Assembly (NCBI GenBank): GCA_015680685.1
Contig: MNCI01025022.1
Coordinates: 1 to 55,104, forward strand
Reading direction: 5' to 3'
Source: Gnetum montanum
Taxonomy: Eukaryota; Streptophyta; Gnetopsida; Gnetales; Gnetaceae
Length of the DNA stretch: 55,104 nt
This document shows, piece after piece, positions 46,097 to 55,104 of the stretch. The notes below the pieces were generated by a model. It ran no database searches, was not told the origin of the DNA, and saw nothing but the letters and a program-made list of their open reading frames with translations. The translations under genes were made by a program, and so were the position numbers. The first letter of the stretch is position 1, and each line of letters starts with the position of its first letter.

Positions 46097-48178
46097 AAAT
46101 GAGCCCATAATACCTCCAAACATGCCAAAACACCCTAAAACCATCATAAAAATGATCAACATAAGAAAACACACACACATCCAAGATACATTGAGGATTA
46201 CACAAGAGCTAGGTGATGTTTTCATAATTTCTCCCACCCTCAAAAATATCATGATTAATGGCCTTTAACAAGCTAGAAGGCATCATGCCTCCATGACTCA
46301 AGGTCATCACTTTACAAAATGCATCAAAAACATAAGCATGAGTATCAATTGAGTTTTTTTCTAACTTCTCTTGATTATGGAGGCTTGTCCTCATGCCCCA
46401 CCATGATTTCTTCATCTAAGCATCTCTTTGGAATGCTTCCATTGCATCCCCATGTTGACTCAAACATGTAACAAATGACGAATAAGAAAAAGAAGAAGGA
46501 TTAGGCTTCCTTAATCTAATATTATTTCTTTACCTTCTTCTTCTTTGTATTTAGAAGACTCTCACTTAGCTTCCTTTAAACATGCACATCACATATATTT
46601 TCTTCATGTTTCTCATTCATTTCATAGACAAGATAATCAAATTCATCACTATCAATATTCTCACCAACATCAATAATGGTATTCTCATAACAACTATGCC
46701 AATAACCATCATCATCAAACAAATTTCCATTATTAGTCTTTCTCTTACTAACAATGGCATCAAAAGTCACATTACTCTCATCATTTACAACATGACCCAC
46801 AATTTTGTCACAATCATCACAATGATCATGATTCTCATCATCACAATTGAACAAATCACTACCAAGATGAAGTAAATAACTAGCATCCATCACACTAGCT
46901 TCAACATGAGAGACATTACTACCAATTGCAAGGTAAATCTTAAACTCACTTACCTCTTCGTGGCTTTTCCCATCCATATTCGATTTAACTTGACCCTCAA
47001 CATGTGGCTATCCAATATCATCAAAGCTTGAAGGTTCAAGATTCCAAATAGAAGTTTCCTATTTCCAATGGTTTCTCCTCTTCAAAGGAATCATCAACAA
47101 GCTTTTCATTCCATTTTTGAGGTACCAACTTAAAAGTTAAAATCTCCTCCATGGCTTTAACATTAGATTCATCGAGAACATCATTACAACCATCATTCTT
47201 CCATATACCTTGGCTGGAAGACTCACCTCTCTTCCATGAGATTGCCTCAACTTGGCTTAGAATCTCCTTTTTCTTGACACAAGGTATAGAAAAATTGCAA
47301 AAAGAATGAGTATCATACCTTCTAGTGCTACCTTTGATCCTCCTTAAAGAAGTATCTTAATCTTTTCCACTTCTTTGGTTTTGATCCTTTGCCTCCCATG
47401 ACTTATGAGGTAGGAACTCTCCTTGATTAGTAGCATATACCATCTTGGACTTTGAAGATTTCTTGGTCCATTTGATGAAGCTCTTGCTTTCCTCTCTTAA
47501 AATCTTTAAGTAGTAAGCACCCCTTTTCTTAATAAGAGATACTTGAGAACTCCTTTTCTCATTGATCTCTCCTTCATGAGACCTTTCATCTTCTTCCCTT
47601 CCTTGATGGCTAGAAGATATTTGCTCAAGTATTCTTAAAATATTTCTTAAGTTAGTCTCAAAATTCTCTATATTATTTCTTCTTCAAGTTTCTACAAAAT
47701 CCTAGTACTTCTGGACCTTTAATTTGGGAAGAACCTCTTGCATTTCATCCACAAAATCCTCAAAGGAGCATTTAAAATCTTGAAGCTCTTGTCCAAGCTC
47801 TTGATTAGGATTCTTCTTAAAAATCATATCTTTCATAGGTCTAAAGGTAAAACTTAAAGCAACAAGAATTATGTCCAAAATCAAATACATAAATATCCAA
47901 AATAATGCTCCTTTCATTCAAAGAAAACACAAAGCTTCATATAAAAGTATAAATTTGAAGCAATTCATTTCAAACCCTAGCCTTTCAAAAACATTGGTGC
48001 TCAAAAATTACAAAAGAAACTTGACCTTACAAGATTCAAGCAATCTTTACCAATCTTAGGTTCTCCAAATCCTAAGTGGCTATAAAGCTTCAAATTTCTT
48101 TAAAATTTCTTGAAAAGCTTGATGAAGATCATCAATTTATGTGTGGATTCCTCTAAACCAAGTGGTCCAATACCAATT
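46097..48178 (-). other. Internal region of element F with unrecognised coding-like stretches
   Basis: On the minus strand there are several open stretches. 47917-47702 (71 codons) has a hydrophobic N-terminus and an acidic end (SFEDFVDEMQEVLP). A longer, mostly open region at about 47350-46990 is rich in Lys, Glu and Ser. 46977-46576 (133 codons) is Asp/Asn/His-rich. 46415-46209 is 68 codons. None resembles Gag, protease, RT or integrase. The region may be a decayed gag of unusual type or unrelated captured sequence. Confidence 0.4.
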
Positions 48179-48916
48179 TGATGTGGAGCATACCTTAATA
48201 AATCCCAAAAGGATCCATTATACAAGCTTCTTAAGCAAATTCATCTCAAAAGGAAAGAACACAATGAAATCAAGAAAATCTTCCATTTATTAAAAAAACT
48301 CTCAAAATGTAGAGAAATACATCAAAGATGCAAAGCCAATCTCAACTCACAACCCTTCCAAGGATCTTAAAGGCCTCACATTTCCCCTCTCAATCCTCAA
48401 TTTCTCACAATGAAGCCAAACCTCAAGATAAGACACTTATAAGAAATTCTCTCAACTTCTCTCAAATGGTATCCCTTTCCTCTCACTCAAACTCTTCTTG
48501 CATAAGTTCTCTCCTTGCACAAGATCACAAAAGACTAGCCCTCTCTCTTGGACTAGTCTTCTCCTTGAGACTAACCTACTTCCTCTAACTAGCCTGACTA
48601 GCCTCCTCCCTTGGACTCTTATTTATAACTTCTTGGTATGACCTTTCATCTTTCCTTTAATTTATCATTCAACTTCATATCCATTAAAATTTGTACAAGA
48701 TATCTTGGAGAAATAGGAGACATCTCTCTAAAGTGCAAAGATATCAAAAGAGATGTCTTCGAATTCGGAGACAGATCTTAGAGAATATGCATTGTAGAAG
48801 ATGTCTTGGCTACTAGGGAGACACCTTGCCTACTAGGGCCAAATATAAAGATACTTTTTTTGAGGTCTGGAACCTCCAAATGTCTCCAAACAAGTCCCCA
48901 TAAACCCCATAAAATG
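48179..48916 (-). repeat. 5' LTR of element F
   Basis: Colinear with 45406-46096 with several small insertions. On the minus strand 'ttataaataagag' (about 48634-48620) is a TATA-like box. The end at 48916 is approximate. Confidence 0.7.
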
Positions 48917-49019
48917 GAATGTAATGAGCTTCTAATACTAATTAAAACATTAATTTTATTAAGTAAAATTATGCTAAAGTTTATATCATGATTGAATAAG
49001 ATTTCATTATTGCATATCT

Positions 49020-49330
49020 CTCTAAATTGGAATTTGGTGATTATTTTAATTATCTTATCTATATCCTAATAACTAATGCTAATGCTCAAGTTGCTACAAA
49101 TTTTCAACTAAGTCCCTTCTTTTCTTTTTAGTGGTCAATTTATCAAAGTAGTCCTCTAACTTCCTATTGTTTCATTATTTCTAAAAGCCTTCTTTCATAT
49201 AACCTACATTATGAAGTTCAAAAGAATATCATTAAGAAACTTTTTGTGGATGACCAAGGTATACCAATGCTTAACATGTACTTTACATATGATTCTTTTT
49301 ATTTTTTTACAATCAATAATTTTTTGTAAC
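49020..49330 (+). pseudogene. LINE reverse transcriptase fragment (LINE G)
   Basis: The frame near 49070-49120 reads NANAQVATNFQLSPFFSF, matching the block before the RQGCPLSP motif of L1 RT. NMYFTYDSFYF near 49275-49305 corresponds to the YADD catalytic block, changed to FTYD. Several stops lie between them. Confidence 0.65.
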
Positions 49331-50433
49331 ATATCAATATTTTTTTAGCTAGAGTAGAATAATTTTGCATATTATCTAGCTCTCTCACATTAATTGGCAA
49401 CAATATATTGTTTATTACAATGGTAATATTGATGAGTGGGTTACCATTAAGCTTCAAGATTTTAGGAATGTCTTTTTATTTTTAACTACATTTGAATTAT
49501 ATGTTCATTACTAACAAGACATTGAGCAACAACCCAACCATACAGCTTACCAATTTATTGCCTAAAAATGCTAGGTACTATGATTGGAAACTAATAGATC
49601 TTTGCTACATAAAAATAAAGATGAGTTCTAAACATGGAGTTTATAGATTTATATATAAAGGGATAACATTACATTGACATTATATCATTAACACTATTTA
49701 ATTATAATTAATTATATAGTTGATGCTTGAAATTTTTAACTTTACTATTAAAATTATTACTTTGCAAGTAATAGAATACAACTTTCATTGTATGTAAGAA
49801 ACCACTATATTCATTGTATTATTATATAAGTCATATGTTCTAGGGTACATACGCTTTAAAAAATACAATATATAAAATTAAATTATAGATTATCTCATAA
49901 CTACTTTAGTTAGATATATGCTTACAAACTATATCTTTGCACTATATTAATTCTAAAAATGGTATTGGTTAGATGGTTTTATTAATATAAGTTTTATGTT
50001 AAGTATTTCTCTTTAATTTGTGATAATTTTTCAATCATAGAACTAATTCCTTCAAAATTATCTTTCCCTCATGATGGATTCTAAATTACTTCCAAATTTT
50101 ATCAATGTTGAAATTTTTGTTTCTTCAATTGATGCAAAAAAAATTTGTTGTTTCTTAGAATACATGTTTGAAAGGTAGTGAGTAGAAATTTGTGACACTT
50201 TTTTTAATGATGTTGTAAGTAAGATACTTGATTTTATTCTTATTGATGATGTATATAAATCATATGTTATTGATTTACATCATGATATGTGTTCATTCAA
50301 ATTTTGTATTTGCTACCTCAATTGTAATCAAAGCTCCATTTCATAGTTCAATGATGCGATGCAAAAACATTACATTAAATTCATTCATACTAGATACTAT
50401 TCTTGTCTTTTTCTACTTATTAAGATCGATAAT
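49331..50433. other. AT-rich sequence, no gene seen
   Basis: Over 70% A+T by eye. It has short open stretches only (for example 49492-49677 plus), with no motif recognised. It may be the decayed end of LINE G. Confidence 0.4.
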
Positions 50434-51288
50434 TGATGAATGACGAGGTACCCCTACACTCAACCATATGAATATGAGCGTTTCATGCACAATCCAGTCA
50501 AACTTTGTAGATGGGCTAGTTGTGGTACCTAGATAGTTACTCGTTGATCATAGTTCACTGTCTTCCCACCTGGACTAGTATTTTCTTTGTCATGTATGGT
50601 TTAATCCAAAGTGAGGTGTATGATGTGGTCCTAAACTAGTGCAACTCCTAGAGGTAATAGAAAATAACTTTGATTAAGGGTGAAGAGAGTCTAAGCTAGC
50701 CTAAGTGCAATGAGCATCCATCCCTTAATCATCCGTAGACATCTTGGACCTTGTGTATGACTACTACTAGGATTACCAAGCACATATCCTAGGTATGCTG
50801 CTCGGATACTAAGTAGTGACACTTAAATGCTCGTGATTAAGTTGTACTCATTCCACATTTAAGGAGTTTAGGGTGAAGAGATATTAACTACGAAAGCAAT
50901 ACATAATAATAATGATTAAATAATTAAACTAAGTAAATGCTACAATAATGAAGTAATCTCAATCTTTATTTCTGGTCATGTGCATGTCCAAGTACATGAC
51001 ACTCGAATAAAGGTTCCATACAATTACAATCACCACACTACAAGCATGCACTGGTAGAAAGGGTTGAGAAGAACTAAAAATGACTAAAACTAACTGTAAA
51101 ACTAACTAAAAATTGACTCTGCAACTTACTTCTAACTCATTGTGCCTACATGTGTATTCATAGGCCCACATAGGAGTCATGATATCATGCATCCGATATC
51201 ACTAGCCAGGTTGCAATATCGTGTACCCAATATTGCGTACGCAATATCGCAAGTCCAATATGGGAGCCCAAAGAATCACGATTCATCA
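50434..51288 (-). repeat. 3' LTR of element E
   Basis: 855 bp; minus-strand start TGATGAATCGTG and end CATTCATCA, with the family block 'gttgagtgtaggggtacc' near the end. GATATC/CAATATT palindromes lie at about 51177-51260. A TATA-like 'ctatgaataca' is at about 51163-51153 (minus). Confidence 0.88.
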
Positions 51289-51300
51289 TACCCCCACAAC
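51289..51300 (-). other. Polypurine tract of element E
   Basis: The minus strand reads 'gttgtgggggta' directly before the LTR start. Confidence 0.75.
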
Positions 51301-51483
51301 TAAATGAAAACTTATCCTTGATTTGAACAAAATGGAAGCAATCTCCATTGATTACACAGTGGAGAGGTATGGGATTATTGACTAACTAGGAATTTATTCA
51401 TGCTGCAATGGAGAATTGAATAGAACAAAATTGGAATAGACAGAAAAAATACAAAATCACAGAATTACAAAATTTTGTGGAAC

Positions 51484-54327
51484 TCATGTGCTTCTAGGTG
51501 ATGGTGGCTCCCCCATGGGTCTCTTCCCCTTGTCTTGTGCTCTAGGCTTTGGGATTTGATGACTCTAAAGGAGTGCCTGGAGCTTTTCTTCTTTAGTTCA
51601 GGGATTCTATTTCATCCATGCTAATGCTCCAACATTTGATGGATTCGGCACCTCTCATGGGCACTATAGTTACGAGAACATCTTATTTTTTTTAACGTAC
51701 TAGGCCACAAACAACCATCATTCCTCCTCGTAGGCTTTGGCTTTGTTCCTGTACTCTTGGAAATATATAAGTCATTAAGCCAAGTCCACTGTGACATCTT
51801 TCTATCCTTGGTATCTGGTCTTAACCACCTCTAGTTCAAAATTTGCAACTTCTAGCTTCTACAATGTTTTCTTGTTCTCCAGAAATTCTACTTCATATTT
51901 GGCATAGGTGGCAGCTACCTGCTTCTCAAGCTCTATCCTCAAGCATCCTACTATCAACATGGCTAGATTGGCATATCATAGGTATGTCAATTCCATGTAC
52001 TCTATGAGATCTTGAATCTGTAGGTCCCAGCTTTTAAGCTCTGCTTGGTGGGCAAATGCATGTCTCCAATATGGCCCACCAATCAATGTGTTGAGCACTA
52101 AAAGTGTTGATATGGGCCTTAGCCATATGGATATCCTCTTCTATGACTTGATTGTACATCCCCACCTGGTCTCTAAGATTCTCTTTTAACTTTTCATTCC
52201 GCTTGGCCTCATTTTTCTACATGATTATTTCAATGACCATCTTCTGATGGATTTCGTGTACCTCCTCCATTAAGAGGGTTCGATTCTCTCTTGCAAAACG
52301 GTTCATGTCTTGGCTAATCCTCACTAGTTGCTCTCATAATTGTTGAAATTTTTCCTTCAGAACATTTTTCTATTTCTCCATAGTGGTCAACCAAAGATTA
52401 TTAGCAACAAGCTATTTACTCTCTTCCTGTAAGGCTCTAAGTGCCTTAGTGTGCGTATAGGTTTATGCTTGTGCCTTAGATGCATCCCAGTTGGCCTTCT
52501 CCTTCTCCTTCACAACTCTTTTATTGTCTACCAATAGTTTATTGAGTTGCTCTATCTTGACAATGTCCAACTGGTCTACGAGAATGAATTGAGATGGGTC
52601 CCACTATGTAGCTTGCAGGGTAACAAGCCTTTCTTGGAATCTTGCCAACTCTGTCTCTACATGCTTGGCCTTGATCTCTGCCATGACTAGCCTTCCTTTG
52701 GTGGAGATGACGTCTAATTATGTTACTATGACATCTTGTGAGAAGTCGAATAAGGACATCATTACTTATCCTGTCTGTAGTAACCAATCAAAAACATCCT
52801 CATGCTCCGCAGGAGTCTATGAGGGATCAACCAAAGTTTAAGCATCACATGCTTCTGTGAAATCTACTGGTGGCACAATAGGGATGTTTAAGGATTCCTT
52901 TATGTGTTTTGTGACCACGTTTGTGGCTCCCTCTGCATCTTAGTGCTACATGACCATCACTGTGGCCCCTTCACCTATTTCCAATTACACCTGGAAAGAT
53001 GCAGCATTCCCTAAAATCTGTTATGACCAATGCGTCTCCCCTCCTCCTATTTGGATGGACACCTCACCCCGTATGCGATCAATAGAATCTATGCACTGTA
53101 CAGTTTCATCAATGATGTGAAAGAGATTATCATCATCACAACTTCCCCAACTAACTATCTCAATGATGGCCCTGAGATGGCTTATCGACGATTGATAATC
53201 GTACAGTGGTGGTAATGGTTGGTATCATTGGCTCATGCTAGGCCCTTCTTGTTGTTGACTGNTGGTGGTAATGGTTGGTATCATTGGCTCATGCTAGGCC
53301 CTTCTTGTTGTTGACTGGGCCCTATGCTTGGGAGATGGCTAGGCCTTGCAGTTTGAGTTGTAGTGGGCCCCACTACCTGTTCTTGCTTTGGCTCTAATGT
53401 CTCACCAGCACTCTTTCTTTGGGCTGGTGGCTTTAGTAGTTCAGCAAACAAAGCATTTTGGGCTCTTCTAGGAATGTCATTGGTGTACCCCAGAATACCA
53501 ACATGTTTGCATAGCTTTCTAATGAGATAAGGGAAGAGTAATGTGAACTTCCCTGTCTTGTGTTCTTCAAACCACCTCAAGATCTCCATGAGATATAGAT
53601 GAGGAAGGTTAGCATTAATCTTTCCCATCAATATTGCACTTCCTCTTGCCACATATGTTGAAATTCTATTTAATCCTCTTGTGGGGAAGATGTGATAAGT
53701 ACCAATCTTGAAGTATATCCTTTCTTCCAGCATCAACTCTCCATATGTTTTGTCCTCTTTACCGTATGCCCTGTCCAACCAGACTCTTCATGCATCAGCA
53801 TTGGAGTGAGTGGACAGGTGAGCAACTTTTCGCCCTGTATTCGGAAGGTTCAACACTTTTGAGATGGCCTTGTTGGAAAAATTTACAAACACACCACAAA
53901 TGTCAACTATGGTGTCTTCTTCTCTATTATGCCAAAATTGATACATTTCTCCTAACTACCATGAACCACTTTCAAAGAGGACGGGCCATAATGGGGACCC
54001 TTTGAGTTGGTCCCTAATAGCCTCAAGAGCGAATTCCATGAAAGGTCTAAATTTTAATTCCAAAATCACAGCTACCAACATGGACCTTTCTCGAATAGCC
54101 TATACACACTCTAGGGGCAACATGAGGTGTTGTCCCTATTCAGATGCTTTAGCAGCTCCTCCTTCTGCTTCTCCCAACTACACAATAGCAGGAATCTCTT
54201 GGTGGATGCTAAATGATTATGCCTTCTACTCTACATGTTGTTCAAGGGACGCTTTTCCTCTTCCCCTCCTGGGTCACTTGGACACACCTTGAGAGGGTCC
54301 TTCTTGTTGTCCACATTTAGGAACCAT
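51484..54327 (-). pseudogene. Accessory (envelope-like / putative plant transposon protein-like) frame of element E
   Basis: About 947 codons from ATG 54327 to TGA 51484-51486, with many stops. Parts in order: a basic N-terminus (MVPKCGQQEGPSQG); a globular region including VDICGVFVNFSNKAISKVLN (about 53905-53850); the best open part 53778-53281 (165 codons) with GLNRISTYVARGSAILMGKI and LLFPYLIRKLCKHVGILGY. The latter resembles, from memory, the 'putative plant transposon protein' domain seen in envelope-like frames of Athila-type elements. A charged coiled-coil-like part follows (about 52690-51850, for example NKRVVKEKEKANWDASKAQ), then the C-terminal part shared with the 435-bp remnants in A. 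An acceptor-like site precedes ATG. Role unknown; the family is inferred from short motifs. Confidence 0.65.
53207..53317. repeat. 55-bp direct duplication around a single N
   Basis: 53207-53261 and 53263-53317 are identical and separated only by N (53262). Most likely an unresolved overlap in the assembly. Confidence 0.9.
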
Positions 54328-54358
54328 CTACAATCACAGAAGGTCAATCATTAGTAAG
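54328..54358 (-). promoter_or_regulatory. Predicted branch point and 3' splice site before the element E accessory frame
   Basis: The minus strand has 'cttactaatgattgacc' (TACTAAT, a near-consensus branch point), then 'ttctgtgattgtag' directly followed by ATGG. The same arrangement occurs in A at about 7106-7134, 9020-9049 and 10938-10967 (plus), and in B at about 18663-18693. Confidence 0.55.
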
Positions 54359-54850
54359 CTTATTTACAAAATTTAAGTTATACCTTACTTCTATCTTAAT
54401 GAATTCGTTTCTTATTTTGTGTGATTCAAAGTTAAAAAAACTTGTGGAATTGTCCCCTAAAATTTTTAATATTGGGCCCCTAATTTGATTAGATGGCTTT
54501 AAAATTTAATTTCCTAGGGTAGGTGAGGAGATAAGATTGTTTTTAGCACATGTTTATCATCATTTTTTTTGTTTTTTATAATCAATTAACCTTTATAGTA
54601 TCCTTTGGGTGATGATGAATTCTAAAAAATTTATGCTCAATTTGGAGTGTACCCCTCCCCCATGACTAAGCTGAACACTTCGAGTTCAAGTAGGTTCTTT
54701 TGAAATAAGAATCGGAGCACTAGTGAGTGAGTTCTGGCTATTGGAAAGGGAGGTTTGCAAGTCATGAGTCGTAGAAGAAAATTTAAAATATTCCCCCCAT
54801 GTGAATAGTTGAAAATGATGTTGATGTGTGTGCGAGGGATCCATATATAT
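54331..54850 (-). other. Non-coding region upstream of the element E accessory frame
   Basis: Corresponds by position, and partly by sequence, to 3' non-coding sequence of the A units (for example the stretch just before the acceptor). No frame is supported; the short open stretches here are chance. Confidence 0.5.
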
Positions 54851-54854
54851 AATT

Positions 54855-54935
54855 TTTTGTGACGCAATATCGCATATGCGATAACATGGCCCCAATATCA
54901 CATATGCAATATCACAACCTATTTAAAGTACGGTA
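54855..54935 (+). promoter_or_regulatory. LTR U3-like palindromes with a TATA-like box
   Basis: 'gcaatatcgcatatgcgata' and 'caatatcacatatgcaatat' are followed by 'ctatttaaag' (about 54919-54928), the same layout as the U3 regions of A, B and E. It may be the start of another LTR inserted in E that continues beyond the window. Confidence 0.45.
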
Positions 54936-55104
54936 TTTAGAAAAATTGATAAATTTTTGAAATTGGAAACTTAAAAATGAAGGACTTGAAGTCAGTGTAA
55001 AAGGTTCAAGGTAATATTAAATAGTCTTGGAGGCACAAAAAGTATAATGGTGTAGAATATAGCAATGGAATGCATGAATCGGATGAGGAGAAAGGACATG
55101 TTTT

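Larger units (their letters stand above)
45406..48916 (-). mobile_element. Element F: small non-autonomous LTR element
   Basis: Two similar LTRs, 45406-46096 and 48179-about 48916, flank a 2.1-kb internal region. The primer-site-like 'ttggtattggaccac' on the minus strand beside 48179 (compare TGGTATCAGAGC, the initiator tRNA-Met type) sets the orientation. No gag, RT or integrase is recognised. A clear target duplication could not be established because the right end is eroded. Confidence 0.7.
44400..49330 (+). mobile_element. LINE G: decayed plus-strand L1-type element, split by element F
   Basis: Endonuclease-like sequence (44408-45060) is followed after element F (45406-about 48916) by an RT fragment (about 49020-49310). 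Order and strand fit one L1-type ORF2. AT-rich with many stops. Outer ends and target duplication are not determined. Confidence 0.6.
50434..55104 (-). mobile_element. Element E: Athila-like LTR element with a long accessory frame (3' part)
   Basis: Minus strand: accessory frame 54327-51484, polypurine tract 51300-51289, 3' LTR 51288-50434. Upstream, 54330-54850 is non-coding and matches the A units by eye near its left end. Gag and pol are outside the window or lost. The LTR ends and polypurine tract match those of A and B, so it belongs to the same family group. Confidence 0.8.

Noticed and set aside
52539-52787. 82-codon minus-strand frame as a separate gene
   Set aside because: Another minus-strand frame gives the coiled-coil-like accessory sequence in register with its neighbours, so this frame is out of register.
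53745-54292. Plus-strand open frames opposite the element E accessory frame
   Set aside because: The minus strand here continues the accessory frame with recognisable blocks; the plus-strand frames have no motif.
1-55104. tRNA, rRNA or ordinary protein-coding host genes
   Set aside because: No cloverleaf-like box A/B pairs, rRNA sequence or non-transposon protein was recognised by reading both strands. A weak or short gene could still be missed without a search tool.

Overview
The window looks like intergenic DNA from the nuclear genome of a repeat-rich vascular plant. I see no ordinary host gene. Nearly everything is retrotransposon sequence in nested layers, and most coding regions carry stops and frameshifts. 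The species cannot be told from the sequence. Plant origin rests on Athila-like and Tat-like Ty3/gypsy proteins, tRNA-Asp-type primer binding sites and plant L1-type LINE proteins.

Left half (1-22800). The base layer is a minus-strand, Athila-like Ty3/gypsy element, here called C. It runs from a 5' LTR at about 22800-21896 through a primer binding site, gag, protease and a reverse transcriptase (RT) fragment, and leaves the window at position 1. Three insertions split it: a solo LTR S (1975-2697, target duplication CTTCT); a gag-only element A (2835-12420) whose 3' end is expanded into three tandem 1.92-kb units; and a gag-protease element B (12839-19870, target duplication ACAAG). B lies inside the zinc-knuckle region of C gag. 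A and B lack RT, RNase H and integrase, so any mobility would need enzymes supplied in trans.

Middle (22807-43829). A minus-strand L1-type LINE (L) with a 17-bp target duplication sits at the outer edge of C's LTR. L is split by D, a 17.6-kb minus-strand Tat-lineage element (24531-42113, target duplication GTATT). D has gag, protease, RT, RNase H and integrase, all degenerate, with some catalytic residues lost. Between its protease and RT lies a 4-kb gene-like module on the opposite strand, with consensus-looking splice borders and its own TATA-like box. D also has two minisatellite tracts with a shared core.

Right part (43847-55104). A decayed plus-strand LINE (G) is split by F, a small minus-strand LTR element with coding potential I do not recognise. 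From 50434 a minus-strand Athila-like element E begins. E has a 3' LTR, a polypurine tract and a long decayed accessory open reading frame that resembles plant envelope-like / putative plant transposon proteins.

The strongest leads are: (1) D's intron-containing antisense module between protease and RT; (2) a conserved branch-point-like and 3' splice-site-like sequence directly before the accessory start codon in A, B and E; (3) A's tandem array, with each unit ending just past a polyadenylation signal; (4) palindromic motifs shared by the LTR U3 regions. Two single-N positions are flanked by exact 46- and 55-bp duplications and look like assembly joins.
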